From Pseudomonadota bacterium (GTDB taxonomy: Bacteria > Pseudomonadota > Alphaproteobacteria > Rhizobiales > Xanthobacteraceae), in assembly GCA_023392205.1 (NCBI GenBank), contig JAEVZN010000062.1, forward strand, positions 1-5,849: a DNA stretch of 5,849 nucleotides. The letters run 5' to 3'. Below the pieces are notes generated by a model. It was not told where the DNA came from. It saw only the letters and a program-made list of their open reading frames with translations, and made no database searches. Below, one piece after another: positions 1 to 5,849 of this stretch (positions are counted from its first letter, which is position 1; each line of letters opens with the position of its first letter). The position numbers and the translations under genes were made by a program.

Positions 1-193
1 GGTCTGTCTGCTGGATCAGCCCTTCATCCATGAGCCCGACAAGACCGTGGCTCAGGCCCTGAAAGGCGCCGAAGGCAAGATCGGTGCGCCGGTCAAGGTG
101 ACGGCCTTCATTCGGTATGCGCTGGGCGAAGGGATTGAGAAGCAGGAATCCGACTTCGCGGCCGAGGTCGCGGCGGCCGCTAAGCCCAACTGA
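1..193 (+). CDS. tsf: Elongation factor Ts, C-terminal end (5' truncated by window)
   Basis: Partial gene: the first complete codon begins at base 2 and the TGA stop is at 191-193, giving 63 visible residues. The peptide contains [19 protein letters not shown], then a short lysine/glycine stretch, then [12 protein letters not shown] and an acidic/alanine tail ([11 protein letters not shown]). This is the typical ending of EF-Ts, the guanine nucleotide exchange factor that releases GDP from EF-Tu in the cytoplasm. The N-terminal EF-Tu-contacting domain and most of the core lie to the left of the window. The next gene, pyrH, begins 31 nt after the stop, and tsf-pyrH is a very common bacterial gene pair, which supports the call. 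No terminator is visible after the stop, so read-through into pyrH is likely. Confidence 0.95.
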   Translation, partial: VCLLDQPFIHEPDKTVAQALKGAEGKIGAPVKVTAFIRYALGEGIEKQESDFAAEVAAAAKPN

Positions 194-224
194 GGGCACA
201 GGCACGAAACGGGACGATCGCAGC

Positions 225-941
225 ATGACCGCACCGGTCTATGGACGTGTGATCGTCAAATTGTCGGGCGAGGCGCTTGCAGGCGGCGCGGGCTTCGGCG
301 TCGACCAGCAGATCGTCGATGCCATCGCTTCCGATATCGTGGCCACCCAGGCGATGGGGGTCGAGATCGGGCTCGTGGTCGGCGGGGGGAATCTGTTCCG
401 GGGGGTCGATGTGTCGTCCCGCGGCGTGCCGCGGCCGACCGGCGATACCATGGGCATGCTGGCAACCGTCATGAACAGCCTGGTGCTGGAGGCGGCCATT
501 GTGCGCATGGGCGGTGTGGCCAGCACCCTGTCTGCGATCCCGATGCCCACGATCTGCGATCATTTTTCCCGTCGCCGCGCGCTGGACCTGATCGCTGCAG
601 GGCAGGTGGTCATACTGGCGGGCGGAACCGGCAATCCGTTCTTCACCACCGATACGACGGCGGTGCTGCGGGCCGCGGAACTGGATTGCAAGGCGGTCCT
701 CAAGGCCACCAATGTGGACGGTGTCTACAATGCCGATCCGAAACGGGATCCGGACGCCGTACGTTATGACCGGTTAACTCCAGGTGAGGCAATTTCAAAA
801 AATTTGAAGGTGATGGACACTGCCGCGTTCGCGCTTGCCCGCGAAAATGCTATGCCTATCATCGTCTTTTCCATCCGCGAGCCGGGCGCCATCGCGTCAG
901 TCTTGCGCGGACAAGGCCGTGCGACCATCGTTTCCGAGTGA
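225..941 (+). CDS. pyrH: UMP kinase (uridylate kinase)
   Basis: Encodes 238 residues, close to the usual bacterial length of about 240. The product phosphorylates UMP to UDP with ATP, a cytoplasmic step feeding UTP, CTP and UDP-sugar supply. It belongs to the amino acid kinase fold, unrelated to eukaryotic UMP/CMP kinases, and is usually hexameric and controlled by GTP and UTP. Visible motifs are KLSGEAL at 12-18, GGGN at 53-56 with LFRG after it, [10 protein letters not shown] at 72-81 (UMP site, D74), [13 protein letters not shown] at 134-146, and KATNVDGVY at 160-168 followed by NADP (nucleotide site). The ATG at 225 was chosen because [18 protein letters not shown] has the normal family beginning. 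An in-frame ATG at 117 lies inside tsf and would add 36 unrelated arginine-rich residues. GGGACG at 211-216 is only a weak ribosome site. A 141-nt gap separates pyrH from frr. Confidence 0.97.
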   Translation: MTAPVYGRVIVKLSGEALAGGAGFGVDQQIVDAIASDIVATQAMGVEIGLVVGGGNLFRGVDVSSRGVPRPTGDTMGMLATVMNSLVLEAAIVRMGGVASTLSAIPMPTICDHFSRRRALDLIAAGQVVILAGGTGNPFFTTDTTAVLRAAELDCKAVLKATNVDGVYNADPKRDPDAVRYDRLTPGEAISKNLKVMDTAAFALARENAMPIIVFSIREPGAIASVLRGQGRATIVSE

Positions 942-1082
942 TTCTGCCGGGCCACCTGACCCAGGGATCGCGCGACCAATGGAGGCCGGTGCAATGTCCG
1001 GCCCTGATCGATGCAGCCGGTCCGGCTTGGAGCGACAGGCCGGACGTGGACTGACCACCACATGCGTTGAAGAGAGCGAGAG
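942..1082 (+). other. pyrH-frr intergenic gap with overlapping inverted repeats
   Basis: This is the longest gap between genes in the window. GGCCGG at 984-989 can pair with CCGGCC at 998-1003 (6-bp stem, 8-nt loop). The second arm is also part of GTCCGGCC at 996-1003, which is a perfect 8-base complement of GGCCGGAC at 1038-1045. Between them AGCC/GGCT at 1015-1018 and 1024-1027 could form a small inner hairpin. The two main pairings share bases and so exclude each other. None is followed by a T-run, so this does not look like an intrinsic terminator. The inverted repeats are read directly; any regulatory role is inference, and in GC-rich DNA some of this could arise by chance. I see no convincing promoter here. 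The gap also holds a good Shine-Dalgarno match (GGAGG, 981-985) ahead of an unassigned ATG at 994. Confidence 0.5.
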
Positions 1083-1646
1083 ATGGCAACAACCACCCAT
1101 GACATCAACGATCTGAAGCGCCGTATGCAGGGGGCGATCACGGTGCTCAAGCAGGAGCTTGGTGGTCTGCGAACGGGCCGGGCCAGCGCCGGACTGCTCG
1201 ATCCGGTCCAGGTCGACGCCTACGGTACGCATATGCCGCTTTCGCAGCTTGCTACTGTCAGTGTCCCTGAGGCACGTTTGCTAAGCGTTCAGGTCTGGGA
1301 TCGCGCCATGGTCCATGCGGTCGAGAAGGCGATTACCAATGCCAATCTCGGCCTCAATCCGCAGACCGAGGGCCAGGTCATTCGTCTACGTATTCCGGAA
1401 TTGAACGAAGAGCGTCGCAAGGAACTGGTCAAAGTTGCGCACAAGTACGCCGAGGCCGCGCGGGTCGCCGTGCGGCATGTTCGACGCGACGGCATCGACG
1501 TTATCAAGAAGCTCGAGAAGGATCACGAGATCAGCAAGGATGACCACGATCGCTATTCGGTGGACATTCAGAAAGCGACCGACCAGACGATCCAGGAAAT
1601 CGATCAACTGCTCGCGTCCAAGGAAAAAGAGATCCTGACGGTTTGA
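1083..1646 (+). CDS. frr: Ribosome recycling factor (RRF)
   Basis: Encodes 187 residues (E. coli RRF has 185). RRF works with EF-G after termination to split the post-termination ribosome so that it can be reused. The sequence shows the two-domain pattern: a helical arm (about residues 1-30 and 105-187) interrupted by the small beta domain (about 31-104). Recognisable stretches are LRTGRAS at 29-35, NPQTEG at 92-97, [17 protein letters not shown] at 101-117 and the basic VRHVRRDG at 130-137, followed by the charged helix with [16 protein letters not shown]. The ATG at 1083 follows a purine-rich GAAGAGAG at 1069-1076, a moderate ribosome site with 6-nt spacing. uppS starts 33 nt after the stop. 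The stop codon lies in the loop of a 7-bp inverted repeat, described separately. Confidence 0.97.
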   Translation: MATTTHDINDLKRRMQGAITVLKQELGGLRTGRASAGLLDPVQVDAYGTHMPLSQLATVSVPEARLLSVQVWDRAMVHAVEKAITNANLGLNPQTEGQVIRLRIPELNEERRKELVKVAHKYAEAARVAVRHVRRDGIDVIKKLEKDHEISKDDHDRYSVDIQKATDQTIQEIDQLLASKEKEILTV

Positions 1647-1653
1647 CGTCAGG
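1634..1653 (+). other. Inverted repeat enclosing the frr stop codon
   Basis: CCTGACG at 1634-1640 and CGTCAGG at 1647-1653 are perfect complements, giving a 7-bp stem with a 6-nt loop that contains the frr TGA (1644-1646). A second, shorter repeat overlaps it: TTGAC at 1643-1647 with GTCAA at 1653-1657 and a 5-nt loop; the two cannot form together. No T-run follows, so a Rho-independent terminator is unlikely, and uppS follows closely in the same direction. A ribosome terminating on frr would melt the longer hairpin. An effect on uppS expression or on mRNA processing is possible but is inference. Confidence 0.45.
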
Positions 1654-1664
1654 TCAACTCGCGC

Positions 1665-1671
1665 GGACGGA
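1665..1671 (+). promoter_or_regulatory. Likely ribosome binding site of uppS
   Basis: GGACGGA lies 8 nt before the ATG at 1680. It partly matches the Shine-Dalgarno core and decides between two close ATG codons: the next one, at 1686, would be 14 nt away, which is too far. Confidence 0.5.
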
Positions 1672-1679
1672 CAGATCCA

Positions 1680-2432
1680 ATGTCGATGCCGAAAGTCTCA
1701 CTGGACGGGGGGTCGGGCTACGGAATCCCGCGGCACGTGGCCATCATCATGGATGGTAACGGCCGCTGGGCGGCGGCCCGTGGTTTGCCGCGCGGGGAGG
1801 GGCATCGGCGCGGTGTGGAAGCCTTGCGGCGGACGGTACGGGCGGCTGGCGAACTCGGAATTGGCTATCTCACCATTTTCGCCTTCAGCGCCGAAAACTG
1901 GTCGCGGCCGCAATCGGAAATCCGCGACCTTCTCGGGCTGCTGCGCCGCTTCATCCGCAACGATCTTATCGATCTGCATCGCAACAATATCCGGGTGCGG
2001 GTCATCGGCGAACGCAACGATCTCGACTCCGATGTCCTTCGTCTCCTTGACGAAGCCGAGACCATGACGGCCGCCAATAGCGGTCTGACTCTCGTTGTCG
2101 CTTTCAATTACGGCGCGCGGCAGGAGATCGCGCGTGCTGCGCGCCGCATTGCGGAGGAAATTGTCGCCGGTCGACTGCAGACTGCGGACATCAATGCCGA
2201 GCGGATCTCGGCCTTCATGGATGCGCCGGATCTTCCCGATCCCGACCTGATCATTCGCACAAGCGGGGAACAACGCCTGTCGAATTTCCTGCTCTGGCAA
2301 TCGGCTTATTCCGAGCTCGTCTTCGTCCCGACATTCTGGCCGGATTTCGATCGCGCCAGTCTCGAAAGCGCGATCTCCGAATATTCCGTACGCGAGCGCA
2401 GATTCGGTGGAATTGCGGCGGTCGGATCGTGA
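1680..2432 (+). CDS. uppS: Isoprenyl transferase, probably undecaprenyl diphosphate synthase
   Basis: Encodes 250 residues, a normal length for cis-prenyltransferases. The enzyme adds isopentenyl diphosphate units to farnesyl diphosphate with Z geometry to give the C55 lipid carrier for peptidoglycan and other envelope glycans. It is a peripheral cytoplasmic enzyme at the membrane. Key motifs are complete: MDGNGRWA at 24-31 with the Mg-binding Asp25, GH at 41-42, [11 protein letters not shown] at 67-77, FNYGAR at 142-147, and [16 protein letters not shown] at 192-207 with Arg193, Arg199 and Ser201, then SAYSEL with Glu212. It ends in RERRFGG plus a short tail. Chain length cannot be proved from sequence, but the single cis-prenyltransferase beside cdsA and dxr is normally UppS. 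The stop overlaps the cdsA start by four bases (GTGA), indicating translational coupling. Confidence 0.95.
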   Translation: MSMPKVSLDGGSGYGIPRHVAIIMDGNGRWAAARGLPRGEGHRRGVEALRRTVRAAGELGIGYLTIFAFSAENWSRPQSEIRDLLGLLRRFIRNDLIDLHRNNIRVRVIGERNDLDSDVLRLLDEAETMTAANSGLTLVVAFNYGARQEIARAARRIAEEIVAGRLQTADINAERISAFMDAPDLPDPDLIIRTSGEQRLSNFLLWQSAYSELVFVPTFWPDFDRASLESAISEYSVRERRFGGIAAVGS

Positions 2433-3289
2433 TCATGCCGAACGGTGGGCCAGCGGGGATTCTCGACAAGCCGGTGCCGGCGTCGCGCAATCTCATGCTT
2501 CGCATCGCATCGGCTGCAATCCTTGCGCCGCTGGCCATCGCAATCGCCTATCTGGGCGATTGGCCTTTCACCACATTCTGGACCATGGCTGCCGTCGCAG
2601 TCTGGTGGGAATGGATCGGTCTGGTTCAGCCGCAGGGGCGCAATGTCGTCTTGGCGACAGGTGCAAGTATCCTGATTCTGGAAGGGATCCTCATCCAGAT
2701 CGGCAGTGGCCCACTCGTGATCATGATGATTGCGCTGGGGACGCTTGCGGCCATCGTCACGGCCGGCCGAAAGGGACCGCTGACCTGCGCCGGGATCCTC
2801 TATGCCAGCGCATTGCTGATCGCGCCGGTCATCATTCGCGGCGACATCTCGCTCGGCTTTGCGGCAATCCTATTTGTCTTCGCGATCGTCTGGGGCACCG
2901 ATATTGGCGGTTATTTTGCGGGGCGTTTGATCGGCGGCCCCAAACTCGCCCCCGCAATCAGTCCGAAGAAAACCTGGTCAGGCGCGGTTGGCGGCACCAT
3001 CGCAGGCGTCGGGGCGGGCCTTGCCGTCGCCTTCTGGGCATACGGTCAATTCTCTGCGCCACTCGTAGCGCTTGCGGTCGGAATGTCGGTCGCGTCGCAG
3101 GCTGGCGATCTGTTTGAATCCTGGCTGAAGCGCAGTGTCGATGCCAAGGATTCCGGGGGACTTATTCCCGGCCATGGCGGGGTCATGGACCGGCTGGACG
3201 GCTTTATCTTCGCGGCGGCCTTGGCCGCCTTTGTCGGCGTGCTGCGCGGAGGGTTCGAAAGTCCCGCCAGCGGCATATTGATTTGGTGA
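2429..3289 (+). CDS. cdsA: Phosphatidate cytidylyltransferase (CDP-diacylglycerol synthase)
   Basis: Encodes 286 residues from a GTG at 2429 that overlaps the uppS stop. It makes CDP-diacylglycerol from CTP and phosphatidic acid, the branch-point precursor of bacterial phospholipids, in the inner membrane. The protein is very hydrophobic with about eight membrane segments, the first around residues 26-43. The family signature is near the C-terminus: [14 protein letters not shown] at 231-244, then [12 protein letters not shown] at 246-257. Asp227 (in AGDLFES) and Asp254 have the 27-residue spacing of the metal-binding aspartates of this family. [12 protein letters not shown] at 178-189 is also typical. 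An ATG at 2435 is a possible alternative start two codons in, and neither start has a strong ribosome site; the GTG is preferred for the four-base coupling overlap. Met23 (2495) would remove a polar head only and cannot be excluded. dxr follows after 10 nt. Confidence 0.95.
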   Translation: MIMPNGGPAGILDKPVPASRNLMLRIASAAILAPLAIAIAYLGDWPFTTFWTMAAVAVWWEWIGLVQPQGRNVVLATGASILILEGILIQIGSGPLVIMMIALGTLAAIVTAGRKGPLTCAGILYASALLIAPVIIRGDISLGFAAILFVFAIVWGTDIGGYFAGRLIGGPKLAPAISPKKTWSGAVGGTIAGVGAGLAVAFWAYGQFSAPLVALAVGMSVASQAGDLFESWLKRSVDAKDSGGLIPGHGGVMDRLDGFIFAAALAAFVGVLRGGFESPASGILIW

Positions 3290-3292
3290 GGA
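3288..3292 (+). promoter_or_regulatory. Ribosome binding site of dxr, overlapping the cdsA stop
   Basis: GAGGA begins inside the cdsA TGA (3287-3289) and is 7 nt before the GTG at 3300. It is a good Shine-Dalgarno match at good spacing and is the main support for the GTG start of dxr. The position implies that ribosomes finishing cdsA cover or expose this site. Confidence 0.75.
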
Positions 3293-3299
3293 ACGCGCC

Positions 3300-4511
3300 G
3301 TGACCGTACCGCTAGCGCATCGTCCATCGCATCAGGATGCCGGCCATCAGCGCCGAGTCAGCATTCTTGGGGCGACGGGCTCGATCGGTACCAGCACCAT
3401 CGATCTGCTGATCCGAGAAGGCGAGCGTTTCGCAGTCGAAGCCATCACCGCGCAAAGCAATGCCCGAGGTCTTGCCAAAGCGGCCATTGCCCTGAAGGCA
3501 CGTTTCGCGGCCGTCGCCGATCCGGCAGCCTATCCGGCCCTGAAATCGGCGCTTGCGGGAACAGGTATCGCCTCCGGTGCAGGCGAAGCGGCTGTCATCG
3601 AGGCAGCGCAACGACCGGCCGACTGGATCATGGCGTCGATCAGCGGAGCGGCCGGATTGGCGCCGACGATGGCGGCCGTCGAGCGGGGCGCGACGGTGGC
3701 CGTCGCCAACAAGGAATGCCTGGTGTGTGCGGGGGCGCTGTTCATGCGTCGCGCGGCGGCCAGAGGCACCACAATTCTGCCGGTCGATTCCGAACATAAC
3801 GCGCTGTTCCAGGCCCTGTCCGCCGGGCGCCAAAACGAAGTCGCGCGACTCATTCTGACTGCATCCGGAGGGCCGTTCCGGACCTGGACAAGAGATGCGA
3901 TCGAGTCTGCCCGGCCGGAGCAGGCGCTCAAACATCCCAACTGGTCCATGGGTGCCAAAGTCACCATCGATTCGGCGACCCTGATGAACAAAGGCCTGGA
4001 ATTGATCGAAGCGCATCATCTGTTTCAGATGCCGGCGAGCGAGATCGATATCTATGTCCATCCGCAGTCACTGGTGCACGGGATTGTAGAGTACAAGGAC
4101 GGGTCGATGATCGCGCAGCTCGGGCCCCCCGATATGCGGGTGCCGATTTCTCACTGCCTGGCCTGGCCCGACCGCTTCGAGCAAGCCTCCCGCCGGCTCG
4201 AACTCGAGCAGATGGCGAATCTGACTTTCGAACGCCCGGATACCGACCGGTTTCCGGCCCTGCGGCTGGCGCGGTCCTCGCTGGAAACCGGCGGTGCGGC
4301 GCCCACAGTCCTGAACGCGGCCAACGAGGTGGCCGTCGCTGAATTTCTGGCGCATCGCCTCGGTTTCGCCGCCATTCCGGCGCTCGTTGAACGGACGCTG
4401 GAAGCGGCCGACCGGAAGGGGTTGCTTGCGGAACCGGTTAGTGTTGAGGATGCGCTCGGCACCGATCGCGAGGCACGGACCCTGGCGCAGGAACTGATGG
4501 CTTCACACTGA
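3300..4511 (+). CDS. dxr: 1-deoxy-D-xylulose 5-phosphate reductoisomerase
   Basis: Encodes 403 residues (E. coli Dxr has 398). It converts DXP to 2-C-methyl-D-erythritol 4-phosphate with NADPH and a divalent metal, the first committed step of the MEP isoprenoid pathway, and is the target of fosmidomycin. Motifs in order: GATGSIG at 24-30 (NADPH-binding fold), ANKE at 136-139, PVDSEHNA at 161-168 with metal ligands Asp163 and Glu165, ASGGPF at 188-193, the active-site loop HPNWSMG at 212-218, then [19 protein letters not shown] at 224-242 with Asn230, Lys231 and Glu234, and HPQSLVHG at 254-261. The Ser after ANKE in E. coli is Cys140 here. The GTG start is supported by GAGGA upstream. It gives a polar head of about 16 residues before the first beta strand that E. 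coli lacks. The isoprenoids made this way are the substrates of UppS encoded nearby. Confidence 0.96.
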   Translation: MTVPLAHRPSHQDAGHQRRVSILGATGSIGTSTIDLLIREGERFAVEAITAQSNARGLAKAAIALKARFAAVADPAAYPALKSALAGTGIASGAGEAAVIEAAQRPADWIMASISGAAGLAPTMAAVERGATVAVANKECLVCAGALFMRRAAARGTTILPVDSEHNALFQALSAGRQNEVARLILTASGGPFRTWTRDAIESARPEQALKHPNWSMGAKVTIDSATLMNKGLELIEAHHLFQMPASEIDIYVHPQSLVHGIVEYKDGSMIAQLGPPDMRVPISHCLAWPDRFEQASRRLELEQMANLTFERPDTDRFPALRLARSSLETGGAAPTVLNAANEVAVAEFLAHRLGFAAIPALVERTLEAADRKGLLAEPVSVEDALGTDREARTLAQELMASH

Positions 4512-4572
4512 TTGCGTCTGTGTAAGGCAATACTTTTACGGGCGCTGGGCGCGGACTTGCGAGCAGACTTGC

Positions 4573-5721
4573 ATGGGATTTCTTGAGAATTTCAATATAT
4601 GGGGCGGCGGCTTTACCGGCGCCCTGCTGCCATTCCTGTTCGTCCTGACGATCGTGGTCTTTTTCCACGAACTTGGCCATTTCCTGGTAGCGCGTCTGTG
4701 TGGCGTCCGTGTCCTCGTATTTTCCGTCGGCTTCGGGCCTGAGCTGCTCGGCTTCAATGACCGGCACGGAACGCGATGGAAGGTTTCTGCCATTCCGCTC
4801 GGCGGCTATGTGAAGTTTTTTGGCGACGAGGATGTCGCAAGCGCAACGCCGGACGCCAGCGCCGCCGCCGCCATGTCGGCCAGTGACCGACGCCAGAGCT
4901 TCCACCATCAGAGTGTCGGCCGGCGCGCTGCCATTGTCGCGGCGGGGCCGTTCGCGAACTTCATCCTCGCCATCATTATTTTTGCGTCTATCTTCGCTTT
5001 CTACGGGAAGCCGTCAACGACGGCTCGGGTGGACGGCGTTCAAGCGGACAGTGCCGCCGCCGCGGCCGGAATGCAGCCGGGCGACGTCGTGGTCGCGATC
5101 GACGGCAGGCCGATCGAGACATTTGCCGAAATGCAGCGGGTGGTAAGCACCAGCGCTGGCCAGCGGCTGACGGTCACAGTCGAGCGCGGTGGCACGCGTC
5201 TGGACCTAGAGGCGACCCCTGCGTTGCGCGAGGTCAAGGATAATTTCGGAAACACCCATCGGGTCGGCGTTCTGGGCATTACCCGGTCTGTGTCTCCGCA
5301 GGATTCCCAGCTCGAAACCGTCCCTGCCCATCGCGCCGTACTGATGGGCGTCGGGGAGACCTGGTTCGTGATCGAGCGCACGATGTCCTATCTGGGTGGG
5401 ATCGTGACCGGCCGGGAGGCCGCCGATCAGCTGGGCGGACCGATCCGGATCGCTCAGGTGTCGGGGCAGGTGGCGACCGTCGGATTTGTCGCGCTGATGA
5501 ACCTCTCGGCGATTCTTTCGGTCTCGATCGGGCTTCTGAACCTGTTTCCGGTGCCATTGCTGGATGGCGGTCACCTTCTGTTCTATGGAATCGAGGCGCT
5601 GCGTGGCCGCCCATTGTCGGAGCGTGCGCAGGAAATGGGTTTTCGGATTGGGTTAGCCTTGGTCCTCATGTTGATGATTTTTGCAACTTTTAACGACATT
5701 GTTCATCTCGCTACCTCATGA
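4573..5721 (+). CDS. rseP: Site-2 metalloprotease RseP/MmpA (M50 family)
   Basis: Encodes 382 residues. It is an inner-membrane zinc protease that cuts substrates within the membrane. The E. coli homologue cleaves anti-sigma factor RseA, and the Caulobacter homologue MmpA cleaves PodJ. FFHELGHFL at 30-38 carries the zinc site (His32, Glu33, His36) at the end of the first membrane segment. GGYVKFFGDED at 77-87 and GRRAAIVAAGPFANF at 116-130 are typical. One PDZ-like domain spans about 148-225, with AGMQPGDVVVAIDGRPI at 165-181. FPVPLLDGGHL at 325-335 gives the third zinc ligand, Asp331. A last membrane segment lies at about 357-377. E. coli RseP is about 450 residues with two PDZ domains; the shorter form here is usual for alphaproteobacteria. 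An Ala-rich linker occupies 89-104. No good ribosome site precedes the ATG, 61 nt after dxr. The substrate is unknown here. Confidence 0.95.
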   Translation: MGFLENFNIWGGGFTGALLPFLFVLTIVVFFHELGHFLVARLCGVRVLVFSVGFGPELLGFNDRHGTRWKVSAIPLGGYVKFFGDEDVASATPDASAAAAMSASDRRQSFHHQSVGRRAAIVAAGPFANFILAIIIFASIFAFYGKPSTTARVDGVQADSAAAAAGMQPGDVVVAIDGRPIETFAEMQRVVSTSAGQRLTVTVERGGTRLDLEATPALREVKDNFGNTHRVGVLGITRSVSPQDSQLETVPAHRAVLMGVGETWFVIERTMSYLGGIVTGREAADQLGGPIRIAQVSGQVATVGFVALMNLSAILSVSIGLLNLFPVPLLDGGHLLFYGIEALRGRPLSERAQEMGFRIGLALVLMLMIFATFNDIVHLATS

Positions 5722-5729
5722 CACCGTCT

Positions 5730-5786
5730 GGGGGCCGTCTGTGTGGCGAGGGAGCAACGGGGTTTGGAGTTGCAGGGGAGCGGGGG
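5730..5786 (+). other. G-rich segment after rseP with spaced G-tracts
   Basis: The + strand carries G-tracts at 5730-5734 (5 G), 5750-5752 (3), 5759-5762 (4), 5775-5778 (4) and 5782-5786 (5). The last four are separated by 6, 12 and 3 nt. This is compatible with a quadruplex in DNA or in the leader RNA of a downstream gene, although the 12-nt loop makes it suboptimal. A 7-bp direct repeat, CCGTCTG, occurs at 5724-5730 and 5735-5741. No ORF with a credible start covers the segment. The tracts are seen directly; folding and function are inference. Confidence 0.35.
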
Positions 5787-5791
5787 TCGGT

Positions 5792-5808
5792 TTCGTTTTG
5801 CAAGCGAA
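5792..5808 (+). other. Short hairpin downstream of rseP
   Basis: TTCGTTT at 5792-5798 can pair with AAGCGAA at 5802-5808 around a 3-nt loop, with one T-G wobble in a 7-bp stem. No T-run follows, so it is a poor match to an intrinsic terminator, but it lies where transcription of this cluster could end or be modulated before the next gene. Confidence 0.3.
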
Positions 5809-5825
5809 GTACGAGGCTGTAAAAG
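5798..5825 (+). promoter_or_regulatory. Possible promoter for the gene right of the window
   Basis: TTGCAA at 5798-5803 and TAAAAG at 5820-5825 are separated by 16 nt, each matching four of six bases of the housekeeping sigma consensus. The last 30 bases of the window are clearly richer in A+T than the rest. The TTGCAA overlaps the hairpin at 5792-5808, so only one of the two readings may matter. The downstream gene is outside the window; bamA would be usual at this place. Weak evidence. Confidence 0.2.
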
Positions 5826-5849
5826 CCAATAGTGTTAAGCACTTGTTTG

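Noticed and set aside
117..224. Upstream in-frame extension of pyrH from the ATG at 117
   Set aside because: It lies mostly inside the tsf coding sequence, would add 36 arginine-rich residues not found in UMP kinases, and the normal family N-terminus begins at the ATG at 225.
797..803. A AAA AAT heptamer in pyrH, in the frame of a -1 slippery site, within an AT-rich inverted repeat (TTCAAA 794-799 with TTTGAA 803-808)
   Set aside because: It simply encodes the conserved SKNLK stretch, the downstream 0 frame is the conserved UMP kinase C-terminus, and no frameshift product is expected for this gene.
942..1082. Rho-independent terminator between pyrH and frr
   Set aside because: Stable GC stems exist but none is followed by a run of T, so they do not fit an intrinsic terminator.
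1698..2300. Long minus-strand ORF opposite uppS
   Set aside because: Long antisense frames are common opposite GC-rich genes; the + strand carries the complete uppS motifs and the antisense translation shows no domain.
2407..3117. Second + strand frame of 236 codons over cdsA
   Set aside because: It is rich in Arg, His and Cys without a recognisable domain and overlaps the complete membrane enzyme CdsA; an out-of-frame shadow.
3312..4061. 249-codon minus-strand ORF opposite dxr
   Set aside because: Same reason: composition-driven open frame opposite a gene with all Dxr motifs intact.
4512..4572. Promoter in the dxr-rseP gap (TTGCGT at 4512 with T-rich bases near 4531-4538)
   Set aside because: Spacing between the possible boxes is about 13 nt for TACTTT, or the -10 match is poor at 17 nt; no envelope-stress sigma type pair (GGAAC with a suitably spaced second box) is seen either.
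5835..5849. CtrA-like TTAA-N7-TTAA site at the right edge
   Set aside because: The first TTAA is present, but the second half reads TTTG, matching only two of four bases, and the window ends there.

Overview
The window is a GC-rich (roughly 60 %) block of housekeeping genes, all on the + strand, in the order tsf (3' end) - pyrH - frr - uppS - cdsA - dxr - rseP. This order, together with the protein details (UppS with IRTSGEQ, Dxr with ANKEC, and a short RseP/MmpA with what looks like a single PDZ domain and an Ala-rich linker), points to an alphaproteobacterium. I cannot place it to genus. From the usual gene order, bamA would be expected just beyond the right edge, but none of it is in the window.

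Layout. Bases 1-193 hold the last 63 codons of elongation factor Ts. After 31 nt comes pyrH (UMP kinase, 225-941). A 141-nt gap follows (942-1082), the only sizeable gap inside the cluster. It holds overlapping inverted repeats and a well-placed GGAGG ahead of an unassigned 40-codon ORF. Then come frr (ribosome recycling factor, 1083-1646), uppS (1680-2432), cdsA (2429-3289, overlapping uppS by four bases, GTG start), dxr (3300-4511, GTG start, ribosome site overlapping the cdsA stop) and rseP (4573-5721). The last 128 nt (5722-5849) are non-coding: a G-rich part first, then a short hairpin and an AT-richer stretch that may hold a promoter for the next gene.

How the genes fit together. EF-Ts and RRF serve translation. 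PyrH makes UDP, the source of UTP and CTP. CdsA uses CTP and phosphatidic acid to make CDP-diacylglycerol for phospholipids. Dxr makes the first committed MEP-pathway intermediate, which leads to isoprenoid diphosphates. UppS condenses these into the C55 carrier for cell-wall and envelope glycans. RseP is the inner-membrane site-2 protease of envelope signalling. The short spacings, one overlap and the absence of any clear intrinsic terminator suggest co-transcription, though this is inferred.

I found no mobile element, CRISPR array, tRNA, rRNA or recognisable new system. All main genes look intact with their key residues present. The observations worth a second look are small: RNA structure and a possible leader ORF between pyrH and frr, a hairpin holding the frr stop codon, and the G-rich region after rseP.
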